From contig VBKD01000141.1 in NCBI GenBank assembly GCA_005888075.1, positions 1 through 9,012 of the forward strand: DNA of 9,012 nt. Direction: 5' to 3'. Positions 1 to 7,024 of this stretch are shown here, piece by piece. The position numbers and the translations under genes were made by a program. This DNA comes from Chloroflexota bacterium (lineage in GTDB: Bacteria > Chloroflexota > Dormibacteria > Dormibacterales > Dormibacteraceae). The notes under the pieces are model-generated. The model was not told where the DNA came from, made no database searches, and saw only the letters and a program-made list of their open reading frames with translations. How positions within the stretch are numbered: position 1 is the first letter of the stretch; each line of letters begins with the position of its first letter.

Positions 1-2085
1 ATCAACGACCTGGCGCTGGCCAACTACGGCACCGCGCGCTCGGACGACCAGGGTCGCTCGCTGACCGCGGCGCCGACTTGCACCTCTGTGCTCACGGCGC
101 CGGACGACCGCCCGTGGTATGCCGTCGATGGCGATCCGCTCGCCGGCGGCTCGATCACCTTGACCTACAACGTGGCGCCGAACGCGACGCCGCTCTCGCT
201 GGGTGCGTGCACCGCGGCCAACGCGCTCTTCAGTAACAAACTCGTTTTCGCGCGCTCGCCGGTGACTGGCGCTCCGCAGTCGGCGGGGCTGCTGTTTGGT
301 GCTCCTCAAATCCTGACCCAAGGATGTGATGAGGGGATCATGGGCAACGACGAGGTCTTCACCTACGGCTCGGTAAAGCGGGCCTTCGTCATGCATAACA
401 ACGACGCGCTCAACCAGATCCGGATGGCGCGCTGCGACATCGTCCCCGTCACCGTCTCTCTGACGGGCTACGCGAATTGCGTTGACCAGCTCGTCTACGA
501 GAACCCCGCGACCGTGAATGGCGGTGACTTTCCAACGCTCACGATCGACCGGGCGGGAAACCTGTTCGCAGTCTGGGAACAAGCCAGCTGTGGACCCTGC
601 CCGGCCAACATCACGAGTGACACGCTGCTGTATTTCACGGCATCGATGGATCAGGGCGACCACTGGTCGACGCCCCAGATGCTGCCCACCGGGCTCAGCA
701 CGAACGTCTTCGCCTGGCCGGCGGCAGGCGATAGCGGCAGTGTCGATGTCGCGTTCTACGGAACCCCCACCCACCAGGCATGCCCACCCTGCAAAGGTCC
801 CGACTCGACGCCAGGCGACTGGGGCCTCTACCTGGTCCAGTCGCTGGATTTCACGAGTGCGAATCCTGGGTGGACGCCACCGATCCTGGCCAGCGAGCAC
901 TTCGTCCATCGCGGCAGCATCCAGACCCTCATGGGTGGGCAGTCGGGCGACCGCACGCTCGGGGACTTCCTGCAGCTGCGCATCGGAGGTCAAGGGGAGG
1001 CGAATATCTCCTACGCCGACTCGAACAGCGATACCGAGGCGCTCGCCTCGCAGGGGATGTTCGTCCGGCAAAGTGGCGGCTCCAGCGTTTTCGGCGACAC
1101 GCCGCTCGTCCACGGTGCCCCGCGTCGCGTCAACTCGGTGACCGTCACCGACCACCCGGCGACGCTCGATTCGGCCGGCATCAGCTCGCCGAATCAACCC
1201 AACCTGGAAATCCTGGGCTCCCAGATCTCGCTGACGAGTGACAAGAAGCAGTACCAGGTCAAAGCCCTGGTCGCCGACCTGCGGAGCCTCGCGCCGGGGG
1301 TGGGGGCGCAGGGGACGACGCTCGTGTGGAACACGCAGTGGAAAGTGCCATCGACGAGCGATCCGCATGGCGGCGCGTTCTTCCACGCCTATATGGAGTC
1401 GGTGGCCGGCGCTCCACCGACCTTCTGGGTCGGCCAGAACGCGCTCGAGTTCACGGGCAGCATCACGATGACCTACCCGGGGTCGACGCAGGTCACTGGC
1501 TCGTACACGGCGACGGTACCTGGCCTGATCACGATCAATGTGCCGGTCGAAGCCGTGAACGAGTCCGACCCGGTCAACAACCTGCTCTACAGCGTCACCA
1601 CCGCGGGCATGACACTCAACGGCAACGCCGAGGCGGTACCGACATTGGGCGGCATCGGCGGCAACCTCTTCAATCTCGTTGATGTCGCGCCCGCCTATGA
1701 CTTCAACCCTTCGGCGCCTACTCCGCCTTTTCAGATTTGCCACGAGGCCGACGGGGATGGCAACGTCAACGGCCGAAACTCTGGCACAGCGCATTTCCAC
1801 TTTGACCGCGATCGGTGCGAGGGGGACGGCGACGGTGAATCCGTCGACGAGCAAGATCCCGGATCCGCGACGGATTTCCGCTCGACCTCGATCACGGCGG
1901 CGATCTTTGACGATATTGCCCGGACACTCACCATCACCGGCGCTGGCACGAACGCCGGTCGTCTCGTCGGATTCACCATGGTCGGCATCGACAACGGCGC
2001 GTTGCCCGGAGTGTTCAGCCTCGCCTTGACCGACGGCTATGCGATTACTGGCAGCTTGCTCAGCGGTTCCATCCAGCTGTTCTAA
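1..2085 (+). CDS. Secreted Asp-box (BNR-like) beta-propeller protein A, 5'-truncated
   Basis: The frame is open from base 1 with no start or signal peptide, so the gene begins left of the window; 694 residues are visible (numbered from base 1). The GTG at 88 is internal, because upstream codons already encode an Asp-box (SDDQGRSL, residues 14-21) and run into a DRPWYAVDG motif (residues 36-44). A second Asp-box, SMDQGDHW, is at about 215-222. Further on come FAWPAAGDSGSVD (about 237) and DRTLGDF (about 317), both shared with the three downstream genes. About residues 370-560 form a beta-rich region (VKALVADL, then AYMESVAG and FWVGQNAL). Residues 580-694 are the C-terminal domain shared with proteins B and C, ending SLLSGSIQLF. 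Asp-boxes mark propeller blade turns and often occur in secreted or glycan-related proteins. No enzymatic motif was recognised. An extracellular binding or surface role is inferred; substrate unknown. Confidence 0.85.
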   Translation: MNDLALANYGTARSDDQGRSLTAAPTCTSVLTAPDDRPWYAVDGDPLAGGSITLTYNVAPNATPLSLGACTAANALFSNKLVFARSPVTGAPQSAGLLFGAPQILTQGCDEGIMGNDEVFTYGSVKRAFVMHNNDALNQIRMARCDIVPVTVSLTGYANCVDQLVYENPATVNGGDFPTLTIDRAGNLFAVWEQASCGPCPANITSDTLLYFTASMDQGDHWSTPQMLPTGLSTNVFAWPAAGDSGSVDVAFYGTPTHQACPPCKGPDSTPGDWGLYLVQSLDFTSANPGWTPPILASEHFVHRGSIQTLMGGQSGDRTLGDFLQLRIGGQGEANISYADSNSDTEALASQGMFVRQSGGSSVFGDTPLVHGAPRRVNSVTVTDHPATLDSAGISSPNQPNLEILGSQISLTSDKKQYQVKALVADLRSLAPGVGAQGTTLVWNTQWKVPSTSDPHGGAFFHAYMESVAGAPPTFWVGQNALEFTGSITMTYPGSTQVTGSYTATVPGLITINVPVEAVNESDPVNNLLYSVTTAGMTLNGNAEAVPTLGGIGGNLFNLVDVAPAYDFNPSAPTPPFQICHEADGDGNVNGRNSGTAHFHFDRDRCEGDGDGESVDEQDPGSATDFRSTSITAAIFDDIARTLTITGAGTNAGRLVGFTMVGIDNGALPGVFSLALTDGYAITGSLLSGSIQLF
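1738..2082 (+). other. Shared C-terminal domain, copy in protein A (115 aa)
   Basis: It begins CHEADGDGN, has its second Cys at 1816-1818 (26 residues on), then DFRSTSI, a FDD motif, ITGAGTNAG and DGYAITGSLLSGSIQLF at the terminus. Spacing and key residues match the copies in proteins B and C, which supports a discrete, reused module at the end of each protein. Confidence 0.75.
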
Positions 2086-2090
2086 GGAGG
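2084..2090 (+). promoter_or_regulatory. Ribosome binding site overlapping the stop codon of protein A
   Basis: AAGGAGG lies 6 bases before the ATG at 2097, and its first two bases are the last two of the TAA stop (2083-2085). The near-perfect site fixes the start of protein B. Terminating ribosomes on A would sit on this site, so translational coupling is inferred. Confidence 0.85.
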
Positions 2091-2096
2091 ATCGAC

Positions 2097-4616
2097 ATGG
2101 TTCGGGCTCGCGTTCTGGCGTCCGTGTTCGGCATCATCGCGCTCGTCTCGGTGCTTGTCGCGCCTGCTCCCCGGGTGGCAATGGCCGCAAACAGCGCCGG
2201 AATCGTCTTTGAAGCCCCATCCGTGGTCGATCCGATGCACGCGATGGGCGAGCCCGACATCGGCGTCGATCCATTGGGCCGGGTGTTCTCGAGCGGCCCC
2301 ACCGGGACCGGGACTCAGCGCAGCCTCTGGTACGGATCCGTTGACAAAGGCCATACCTATCGCGAAATCAACCCAGGCACGCCGCCCGCGGCCTTGAGCG
2401 GAACCAAGGACGCTCCCGGTGGCGGCGACACAGACATCGCGTTCGACCGTAGCAGCAAGCAATACTTCGCAGACCTGTATGCACTGACATGCTTGCGCAC
2501 AGCCACGACCAACGACGGCGGTGCCACTGCCAACCAGGAGATCTATCCAGCAGGTTGCTCCGGCGTGCCGGGCGCCGACCGGCAATGGCTGGCGGTGTTC
2601 GATCCGGGTCCGGCGCAGCGTGCCAGTACGAAGTCGGCCTATCTCAAGGCCGGAGGGCCTACGCCACTGATCTACATGGAGTACAACAACCTCGCCAACG
2701 GGGCGCACTGGGTCAAGAGCAACATCCATACGCTGCCACAGGTCCCCGGTGATCCCGGGCTCACCTACCAGGACGCCACCAACGGCGACACGTCACCGTG
2801 CACGGACCTAAACGGTAACGTCGGTTTTTATGCCCCCTTCGGGGCCGATGGCCACCCCTCGATCGATCAGCTGACGGGGAACGTCTTCCAGGCGGAGTTC
2901 GGGTCCTCCGTGAACGGCAAAGCGTCGATTCTGCTCAACATCGGGACGCCGGACGCTGCCGGGAACCTTACCTTCCTCGACGCGCCGTCGACGGCATTCC
3001 CGTGCGGCGACCAGAGCAAGCTGATCACGGTGGCGACTGGCGTACCCGACGACTCCGGCGACGCGGCCAACTTCGTGGTAAGCGCGATCGACTCCGCGAG
3101 CAACCTGTATGTCGCGTGGGTCGGAAAGAGTAAGACACCGGCGCTGCGCCAGGCGTTCGTCAGCGCGGCCAGTCCGGCCAGTGGCTACCGCAACTGGACA
3201 ACCGTGCAGGTCAGCGACGCGTCGACCGCAACGGGCGACGCCGCAAACGTCTTTCCCTGGGTGGCCGCGGGCGGTCCAGGACGGTCGGATGTCGTCTGGT
3301 ACGGCGCCAACCAGTTCACCGACCCCAGCACGAATAACGGCCAGGCCTGGAACGTCTTCATGGCCCAGGCGGTTTTCAACACCGACCAGGGCGGCAACGT
3401 GATCACGGCAACACCGATCGTGTCGCTCGTGAAGGCCAGTCCCCATCCGTCTCACTACGACAGCATTTGCCTTGCCGGAACTGGATGCATCTCCTCGCAA
3501 GGGAACCGGAACCTGGCCGACTTCTTTGCCGTGACTATCGACGGTAGCGGCGCGGCCGAGATCGTCTACGACGACACCTCGAATGGGCTGGTGCAGCCGG
3601 ACTTCACACCCGCCAACAAGCAACTGCTCGACCACGCCGGCGCGCCAGTGGTGACGGTCGTCCGGCAGTCCGCCGGAATTGGACTCTATGGCACGGCCGT
3701 GAGCGGCCCGCCGAATAGTCCCGTCAGTGGACTCAATGATCCTGCAGGCGATGCGTCATACCCCGTGATCGGCGGGGCCAACCAGCGGGGGATGGACATC
3801 CGAAGCAGCGCCCTGCGGTTGTCGCCCGATGGGAAGACCGCGGCGATGGAAAACACGGCGGCCAACAGGCCGATCTTCTATGCGGGCAAGGCGAACAGCA
3901 TCGACCTGTGCTCGGTGTCGGCCTGCTTCCCGCACGTCCTCACCTATCCCGAACCGCCGCCCGCAAATCCGTCACCGGGTACGAACCTCACAACCTATAC
4001 CGGCACGTCTGAGAACGGATCCGTCATCTGCCCCGCCACGCCGTCCGCAAGCAACCCGTGCGTCCTGACCATCCAGGTTGCGACCGCGGACATCGGCGGG
4101 CCAACCTCCACCAGCCTGCTCGAGGAGGTGGGAGGCTATGCGCTCGCAGCCGCCACGCAGGAAGGCCAGGAAAATAATGCCACGGCTCTCGCGGACACGG
4201 TGCCCTTAGAGATCGACGGCGTTTGCTGCTACAACTTCCAGGCCTCGATCAACAACGGTGGCCCGCCGGCCTGCCACGAAGCAGACGGCGATGGTGATGT
4301 TTCGGATGGTCGCGGCGGCAAAGCCCATGTGCGCTTCGACCAGGACGCCTGTGAGGATGGTGCGCCCGAGGGCGTCCAGGAAGGCGATACACAGACGGGC
4401 GATAACTTCCAATCCAACAACGTGTCCGCGATGACGTTCGACGATGGATTGGGCAATTTGACCATCTTTGGCACCGGCACACACAACGGGAGCCCAGTCA
4501 GTTTCACGCTCGTGGCCGTCAGTGGCACGGCCGGCGTCGGCAGCTTCAACCTGGTCTTGAGCGACGGCTATGCGGTCAACGGCACGCTGCTGAGCGGCAG
4601 CATTCAGCTCCAGTAG
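2097..4616 (+). CDS. Secreted Asp-box beta-propeller protein B with shared C-terminal domain
   Basis: An 839-residue protein with a clear Sec signal peptide: basic start MVRAR, hydrophobic core to about residue 22, and AMA cleavage near residue 30. The mature start carries GEPDIGVDP (51-59), a first-blade motif of this protein type. An Asp-box SVDKGHTY lies at 81-88, with a degenerate one near 138-144. DRQWLAV (161-167), FPWVAAGGPGR (386-396) and RNLADF (471-476) match the neighbours. A Cys-containing segment, DLCSVSACFPHVLTYP, is near 600-620. The C-terminal domain runs from Cys726 to the end (GTLLSGSIQLQ), with Cys726 and Cys752 spaced as in A and C. Compared with A, about 45 residues are missing in frame near residue 581. 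The start is set by the AAGGAGG 6 bases upstream, and 11 bp separate it from each neighbour in a probable operon. It is probably exported and surface-associated or released; no catalytic residues were recognised. Confidence 0.88.
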   Translation: MVRARVLASVFGIIALVSVLVAPAPRVAMAANSAGIVFEAPSVVDPMHAMGEPDIGVDPLGRVFSSGPTGTGTQRSLWYGSVDKGHTYREINPGTPPAALSGTKDAPGGGDTDIAFDRSSKQYFADLYALTCLRTATTNDGGATANQEIYPAGCSGVPGADRQWLAVFDPGPAQRASTKSAYLKAGGPTPLIYMEYNNLANGAHWVKSNIHTLPQVPGDPGLTYQDATNGDTSPCTDLNGNVGFYAPFGADGHPSIDQLTGNVFQAEFGSSVNGKASILLNIGTPDAAGNLTFLDAPSTAFPCGDQSKLITVATGVPDDSGDAANFVVSAIDSASNLYVAWVGKSKTPALRQAFVSAASPASGYRNWTTVQVSDASTATGDAANVFPWVAAGGPGRSDVVWYGANQFTDPSTNNGQAWNVFMAQAVFNTDQGGNVITATPIVSLVKASPHPSHYDSICLAGTGCISSQGNRNLADFFAVTIDGSGAAEIVYDDTSNGLVQPDFTPANKQLLDHAGAPVVTVVRQSAGIGLYGTAVSGPPNSPVSGLNDPAGDASYPVIGGANQRGMDIRSSALRLSPDGKTAAMENTAANRPIFYAGKANSIDLCSVSACFPHVLTYPEPPPANPSPGTNLTTYTGTSENGSVICPATPSASNPCVLTIQVATADIGGPTSTSLLEEVGGYALAAATQEGQENNATALADTVPLEIDGVCCYNFQASINNGGPPACHEADGDGDVSDGRGGKAHVRFDQDACEDGAPEGVQEGDTQTGDNFQSNNVSAMTFDDGLGNLTIFGTGTHNGSPVSFTLVAVSGTAGVGSFNLVLSDGYAVNGTLLSGSIQLQ
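4272..4613 (+). other. Shared C-terminal domain, copy in protein B (114 aa)
   Basis: This segment starts CHEADGDGD and has the second Cys exactly 26 residues later (4350-4352), followed by a FDD motif and SDGYAVNGTLLSGSIQLQ at the very C-terminus. It matches 1738-2082 in A and 6580-6924 in C. The DGDGD stretch resembles acidic calcium loops, but no complete EF-hand or dockerin repeat is seen. The back half recalls the small beta-sandwich tails of some high-GC secreted proteins that end in GG-N-I-Q-like motifs; that resemblance is from memory. Confidence 0.75.
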
Positions 4617-4620
4617 GAGG
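4615..4620 (+). promoter_or_regulatory. Ribosome binding site overlapping the stop codon of protein B
   Basis: AGGAGG shares two bases with the TAG stop (4614-4616) and lies 7 bases before an ATG at 4628. It points to 4628, not the TTG at 4642, as the true start of the next gene. The arrangement repeats that between A and B, including the 11-bp gap from stop to start. Confidence 0.85.
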
Positions 4621-4627
4621 GAAAGAG

Positions 4628-4792
4628 ATGGGTAAGCGCGTTTGGCATGTCCGGGTCAACAGAGCAACCTGGTTTCTCGCCCTTGCTACGTTCCTGGTAA
4701 CCAACTCCGGTGGGGGACTCGGACCGGGTCCGTCCCCCCTGGCACCAACGCCACGGCAGTGCGCTGTGTGGATTTCACGGGAACCGCTCTAG
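4628..4792 (+). pseudogene. Out-of-frame signal-peptide start of protein C (5' part of a frameshifted gene)
   Basis: ATG 4628 has an ideal ribosome binding site and encodes a 54-residue frame ending at TAG 4790-4792. It opens as a signal peptide: basic MGKRVWHVRVNR, then the hydrophobic core WFLALATFLV at about 15-24. The sequence after about residue 27 looks like an out-of-frame reading. The protein C body continues in another frame, reached by a -1 shift. One missing base in the GGGGG run (4711-4715) or the CCCCCC run (4734-4739) would rejoin the two. It may be a true mutation, a sequencing or assembly error, or less likely recoding. The fragment is best read as the first exon-like piece of protein C and not as a separate gene. 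Confidence 0.7.
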
Positions 4793-6927
4793 ACCAGCTC
4801 AGCGACACCTTTCTCCTGCAATTGACCGGCGTGTCAGATTCCTTCTATCTAACCCATCGCGTCCAGTTGGTCATTCGGATCATCTGGACTCCCACCCCAC
4901 CTGGCAATTACCAGACGAACGACCTCGGGCTGACAACGTACCTCCACGACCAGAGTGGAGGTCTGACCAACTTCCGAGACTCCCATCAGCTCGGCTCGAA
5001 CTTCGAACAAGTGACCTACTCGAATCCACCGGCTGCGATAGGGTCGTCCACCGAGTCGCCACCTCAGCCGGTTGCCTATCACCTAAACACCTGCGCGGAC
5101 AAGAGCTTGAGCGCTAGCCAGCCTTACGTGGGCACGGCGACCCTCATCTCACGTCTGATCACCTCGAGCTCAAATGTCGGCCCAGGCGCGCAAACTTTCA
5201 ACAACTACGACTTTCCGCTGACCTACCAAACGCGGGATGTTCTCGGTCGCCCCAACGCGGGCGAGCCGAACATCGACGCCAACTGGGTCTCGGGAAACAC
5301 GATGTACATGTCCGGGAGCCAGATCACTCGAATCAAATGGGATGACACCAAGTCGCCACCGGCCGCCAGCTTCACTGACGTCACGCCGCTTCAACAGTCA
5401 CAGGTGAATGAGGACGCCATTCTCACGATCGATCACCACACCAACCGCACACAGGTCGCCGGTCTTTTGATTGCCGGCAGCAACATCTCTCTGAGCGATA
5501 ACGACGGGACCAGTTGGATCCCGGGAACGTTCCCTCTTCCACACAGCCCCGATCACGAGACCCTCAACGGCGGACCATATCATCAACCGGCGCCGCCAGG
5601 GACCGGCATCGTCTATCCAGATGCCATGTACTACTGTTCGCAGAACATCCTCCAGGCGGCTGGCGCCTTTTGTGGGCGAAGCGACACCGGAGGCGTGACG
5701 TGGAATCCGAGCACGGTGGTGTTTGCGGGCAGTGACTGTGGCGCCATCCACGGCCACGTAAAAATAGGCCCGGATGGGACGGTTTACCTGCCCCAGCGGG
5801 CATGCGGGGCTAACCAGGGGATGGCGGTGTCGTTCGACAACGGTGTCACGTGGCCTATCGAGCGGGTGCCCGACAGCAGCACCATCGGCCTCAACTCGTC
5901 AGATCCTTCGGTGGCGCCGGCACCAGACGGCAAGACTGTCTATTACGCCTACCAGGACGGGTTCGGGAGCCCCGAGGTGGCCGTGTCGAGCGACCACGGT
6001 AAAGATGGCACGTGGTCTCCCTCAAGCAACGTCGGCGCTCCTTTCGGGATCAAAAACACCAAGTTTCCGGAAATGGTCGTCGGCGATAGGGACCGTGCCG
6101 CGGTCACGTTCCTGGGAACGACGACGCCCGGCGACGATCAGTCTAGTTCGTTCACTGGCACCTGGTACCTCTACGTGGCGTTTACCTACGACCGAGGCAA
6201 GACCTGGACCACCGTGAACGCGACCCCCAACGACCCGGTCCAGCGCGGATGCATCTGGATGTCGGGTGGCAGCAACCCATGTCGCAACCTTCTGGACTTC
6301 AACGAAATCACGGTCGATGGCCACGGCCGGGTTGAGGCCGCGTACACCGACGGATGCACTGCTGCTTGTGTGACGACCAATAGGATCGATGCGTCCGGGT
6401 GTAATGGCAGCGAGGGCGCCTCGTATACCAGCACCGATAGCTGCACCTACGGCAGGTTGTCGGCGGTGGTGCGGCAGCAGTGTGGTCTCGGCCTCTTTGC
6501 GACGTTCGATGCGGAAACGGCCCAGCGCTGCGGCGGCGGTGGCGGAGGTGGCGGGGGCGGGGGCGGGGGCGGGGGCGGATGTCACCCGGCTGACGCCAAC
6601 GGGACCTTCGCCGGTCCCCAGGGCAAACAACCGAGCTTCCAGTCGGACGAAGACTCCTGCGAAGACCACGACCAGGACGGCGAGCAGATGAAGGATCCTG
6701 GCTCGGGCGAGGATTTCCACTCGACCCAGATCCAGTCGGTCCGATTCGATGACTCGATTGGCACCGTCGCCATTTCGGGGCTCGGCATCAGCAACGGCCT
6801 GCAAGTCACGTTCCTGATCGTGGAGCAAGCTGCCACCGCGACGACCCCCGCCTTCTACAACATCAACTTGAGCGACGGGTACGCGCTCGCGGGCAATCTC
6901 ATGACCGGAGGCGTCCAATTGCAGTAG
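4642..6927 (+). CDS. Secreted Asp-box beta-propeller protein C (frameshifted at its 5' end)
   Basis: The body frame gives 761 residues from a TTG at 4642, but that TTG lacks a ribosome binding site and the first ~30 residues are not signal-like; the true start is probably ATG 4628 in another frame. Residues about 40-170 form a beta-rich N-terminal domain (DTFLLQLTG, LVIRIIWTP, LGLTTYLHD) resembling prepeptidase-C-like sandwich domains. A propeller follows: GEPNIDANW (207-215) and five Asp-boxes near 285-292, 347-354, 397-404, 450-458 (with an insertion) and 515-522. DHETLNGGPY (304-313) and YYCSQ (330-334) lie between blades. FPEMVVGDRDR and RNLLDF match the paralogues. Residues 631-646 are 16 consecutive glycines between two cysteines, then the shared C-terminal domain (647-761, ending GGVQLQ). 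The beta region between propeller and tail in A and B is absent. If the frameshift is real, the product would not be exported or not made. A binding role is inferred. Confidence 0.82.
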   Translation: MACPGQQSNLVSRPCYVPGNQLRWGTRTGSVPPGTNATAVRCVDFTGTALDQLSDTFLLQLTGVSDSFYLTHRVQLVIRIIWTPTPPGNYQTNDLGLTTYLHDQSGGLTNFRDSHQLGSNFEQVTYSNPPAAIGSSTESPPQPVAYHLNTCADKSLSASQPYVGTATLISRLITSSSNVGPGAQTFNNYDFPLTYQTRDVLGRPNAGEPNIDANWVSGNTMYMSGSQITRIKWDDTKSPPAASFTDVTPLQQSQVNEDAILTIDHHTNRTQVAGLLIAGSNISLSDNDGTSWIPGTFPLPHSPDHETLNGGPYHQPAPPGTGIVYPDAMYYCSQNILQAAGAFCGRSDTGGVTWNPSTVVFAGSDCGAIHGHVKIGPDGTVYLPQRACGANQGMAVSFDNGVTWPIERVPDSSTIGLNSSDPSVAPAPDGKTVYYAYQDGFGSPEVAVSSDHGKDGTWSPSSNVGAPFGIKNTKFPEMVVGDRDRAAVTFLGTTTPGDDQSSSFTGTWYLYVAFTYDRGKTWTTVNATPNDPVQRGCIWMSGGSNPCRNLLDFNEITVDGHGRVEAAYTDGCTAACVTTNRIDASGCNGSEGASYTSTDSCTYGRLSAVVRQQCGLGLFATFDAETAQRCGGGGGGGGGGGGGGGGCHPADANGTFAGPQGKQPSFQSDEDSCEDHDQDGEQMKDPGSGEDFHSTQIQSVRFDDSIGTVAISGLGISNGLQVTFLIVEQAATATTPAFYNINLSDGYALAGNLMTGGVQLQ
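6532..6579 (+). repeat. Gly16 linker with (GGGGGC)4 tandem repeat and G-quadruplex potential
   Basis: Sixteen in-frame glycine codons link the propeller to the C-terminal domain and are bounded by Cys codons at 6529 and 6580. Bases 6553-6575 hold four runs of five G separated by single C bases, on the coding strand and so also in the mRNA. Four G5 tracts with one-base loops meet the usual pattern for a stable G-quadruplex. The hexamer register also makes slippage by two codons at a time likely, which would vary linker length without a frameshift. Confidence 0.85.
6580..6924 (+). other. Shared C-terminal domain, copy in protein C (115 aa)
   Basis: This is the most diverged of the three copies. 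It starts CHPADANG, with the second Cys at 6658-6660, exactly 26 residues later, and keeps a DxDxCE-like element (DEDSCE), DFHSTQI, a FDD motif, SDGYALAGNLMTGGVQLQ and the same terminal position. The first acidic loop is weaker than in A and B (ADANG in place of ADGDG), so calcium binding, if real, may differ. Confidence 0.72.
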
Positions 6928-6957
6928 GTCGGATGCCGCCAGGCGCAATCCCGCGCA

Positions 6958-6983
6958 GAGGCCGGCTCTCCGGAGTCGGCCTC
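6958..6983 (+). terminator. GC-rich hairpin between proteins C and D, no U-tract
   Basis: GAGGCCG and CGGCCTC form a perfect 7-bp arm extended by a G-U and three further pairs around a TCCG loop. No T-run follows, so it is a weak terminator, attenuator or RNA-processing hairpin and not a standard rho-independent terminator. The rest of the 97-bp gap (6928-7024) holds only the ribosome binding site of protein D; no convincing promoter was seen. Confidence 0.45.
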
Positions 6984-7011
6984 ACCCCTCGGTCATCCAC
7001 GAAGGGGGTGG

Positions 7012-7020
7012 AAAGGAGGA
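7012..7020 (+). promoter_or_regulatory. Ribosome binding site of protein D
   Basis: AAAGGAGGA sits 5 bases (from GGAGG) before the ATG at 7025. It is a near-consensus site and fixes the start of the gene, which encodes a signal peptide directly. Confidence 0.85.
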
Positions 7021-7024
7021 ATCG

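Noticed and set aside
88..90. GTG as the start of protein A
   Set aside because: The frame is open to base 1 and the upstream codons encode an Asp-box, so the start lies outside the window.
518..1141. 207-residue plus-strand open frame overlapping protein A
   Set aside because: Arg/Ser-rich shadow of the protein A frame, which carries the conserved motifs.
1741..1776. Dockerin or EF-hand calcium-binding domain
   Set aside because: The DGDGN-type loop is suggestive, but only one loop is present and the duplicated dockerin pattern with its helix is missing; kept only as possible metal binding.
2808..3635. 275-residue minus-strand open frame inside protein B
   Set aside because: It is antisense to a well-supported gene, Arg/Val/Gly-rich without recognisable domains, and fits the long antisense frames expected in GC-rich coding DNA.
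4642..4644. TTG as the true start of protein C
   Set aside because: It has no ribosome binding site and no signal peptide follows, whereas ATG 4628 has both in a neighbouring frame.
6022..6948. 308-residue minus-strand open frame opposite the end of protein C
   Set aside because: Low-complexity Ala/Pro/Arg composition including an Ala-Pro run from the complement of the Gly repeat; no domain and no suitable ribosome binding site noticed.
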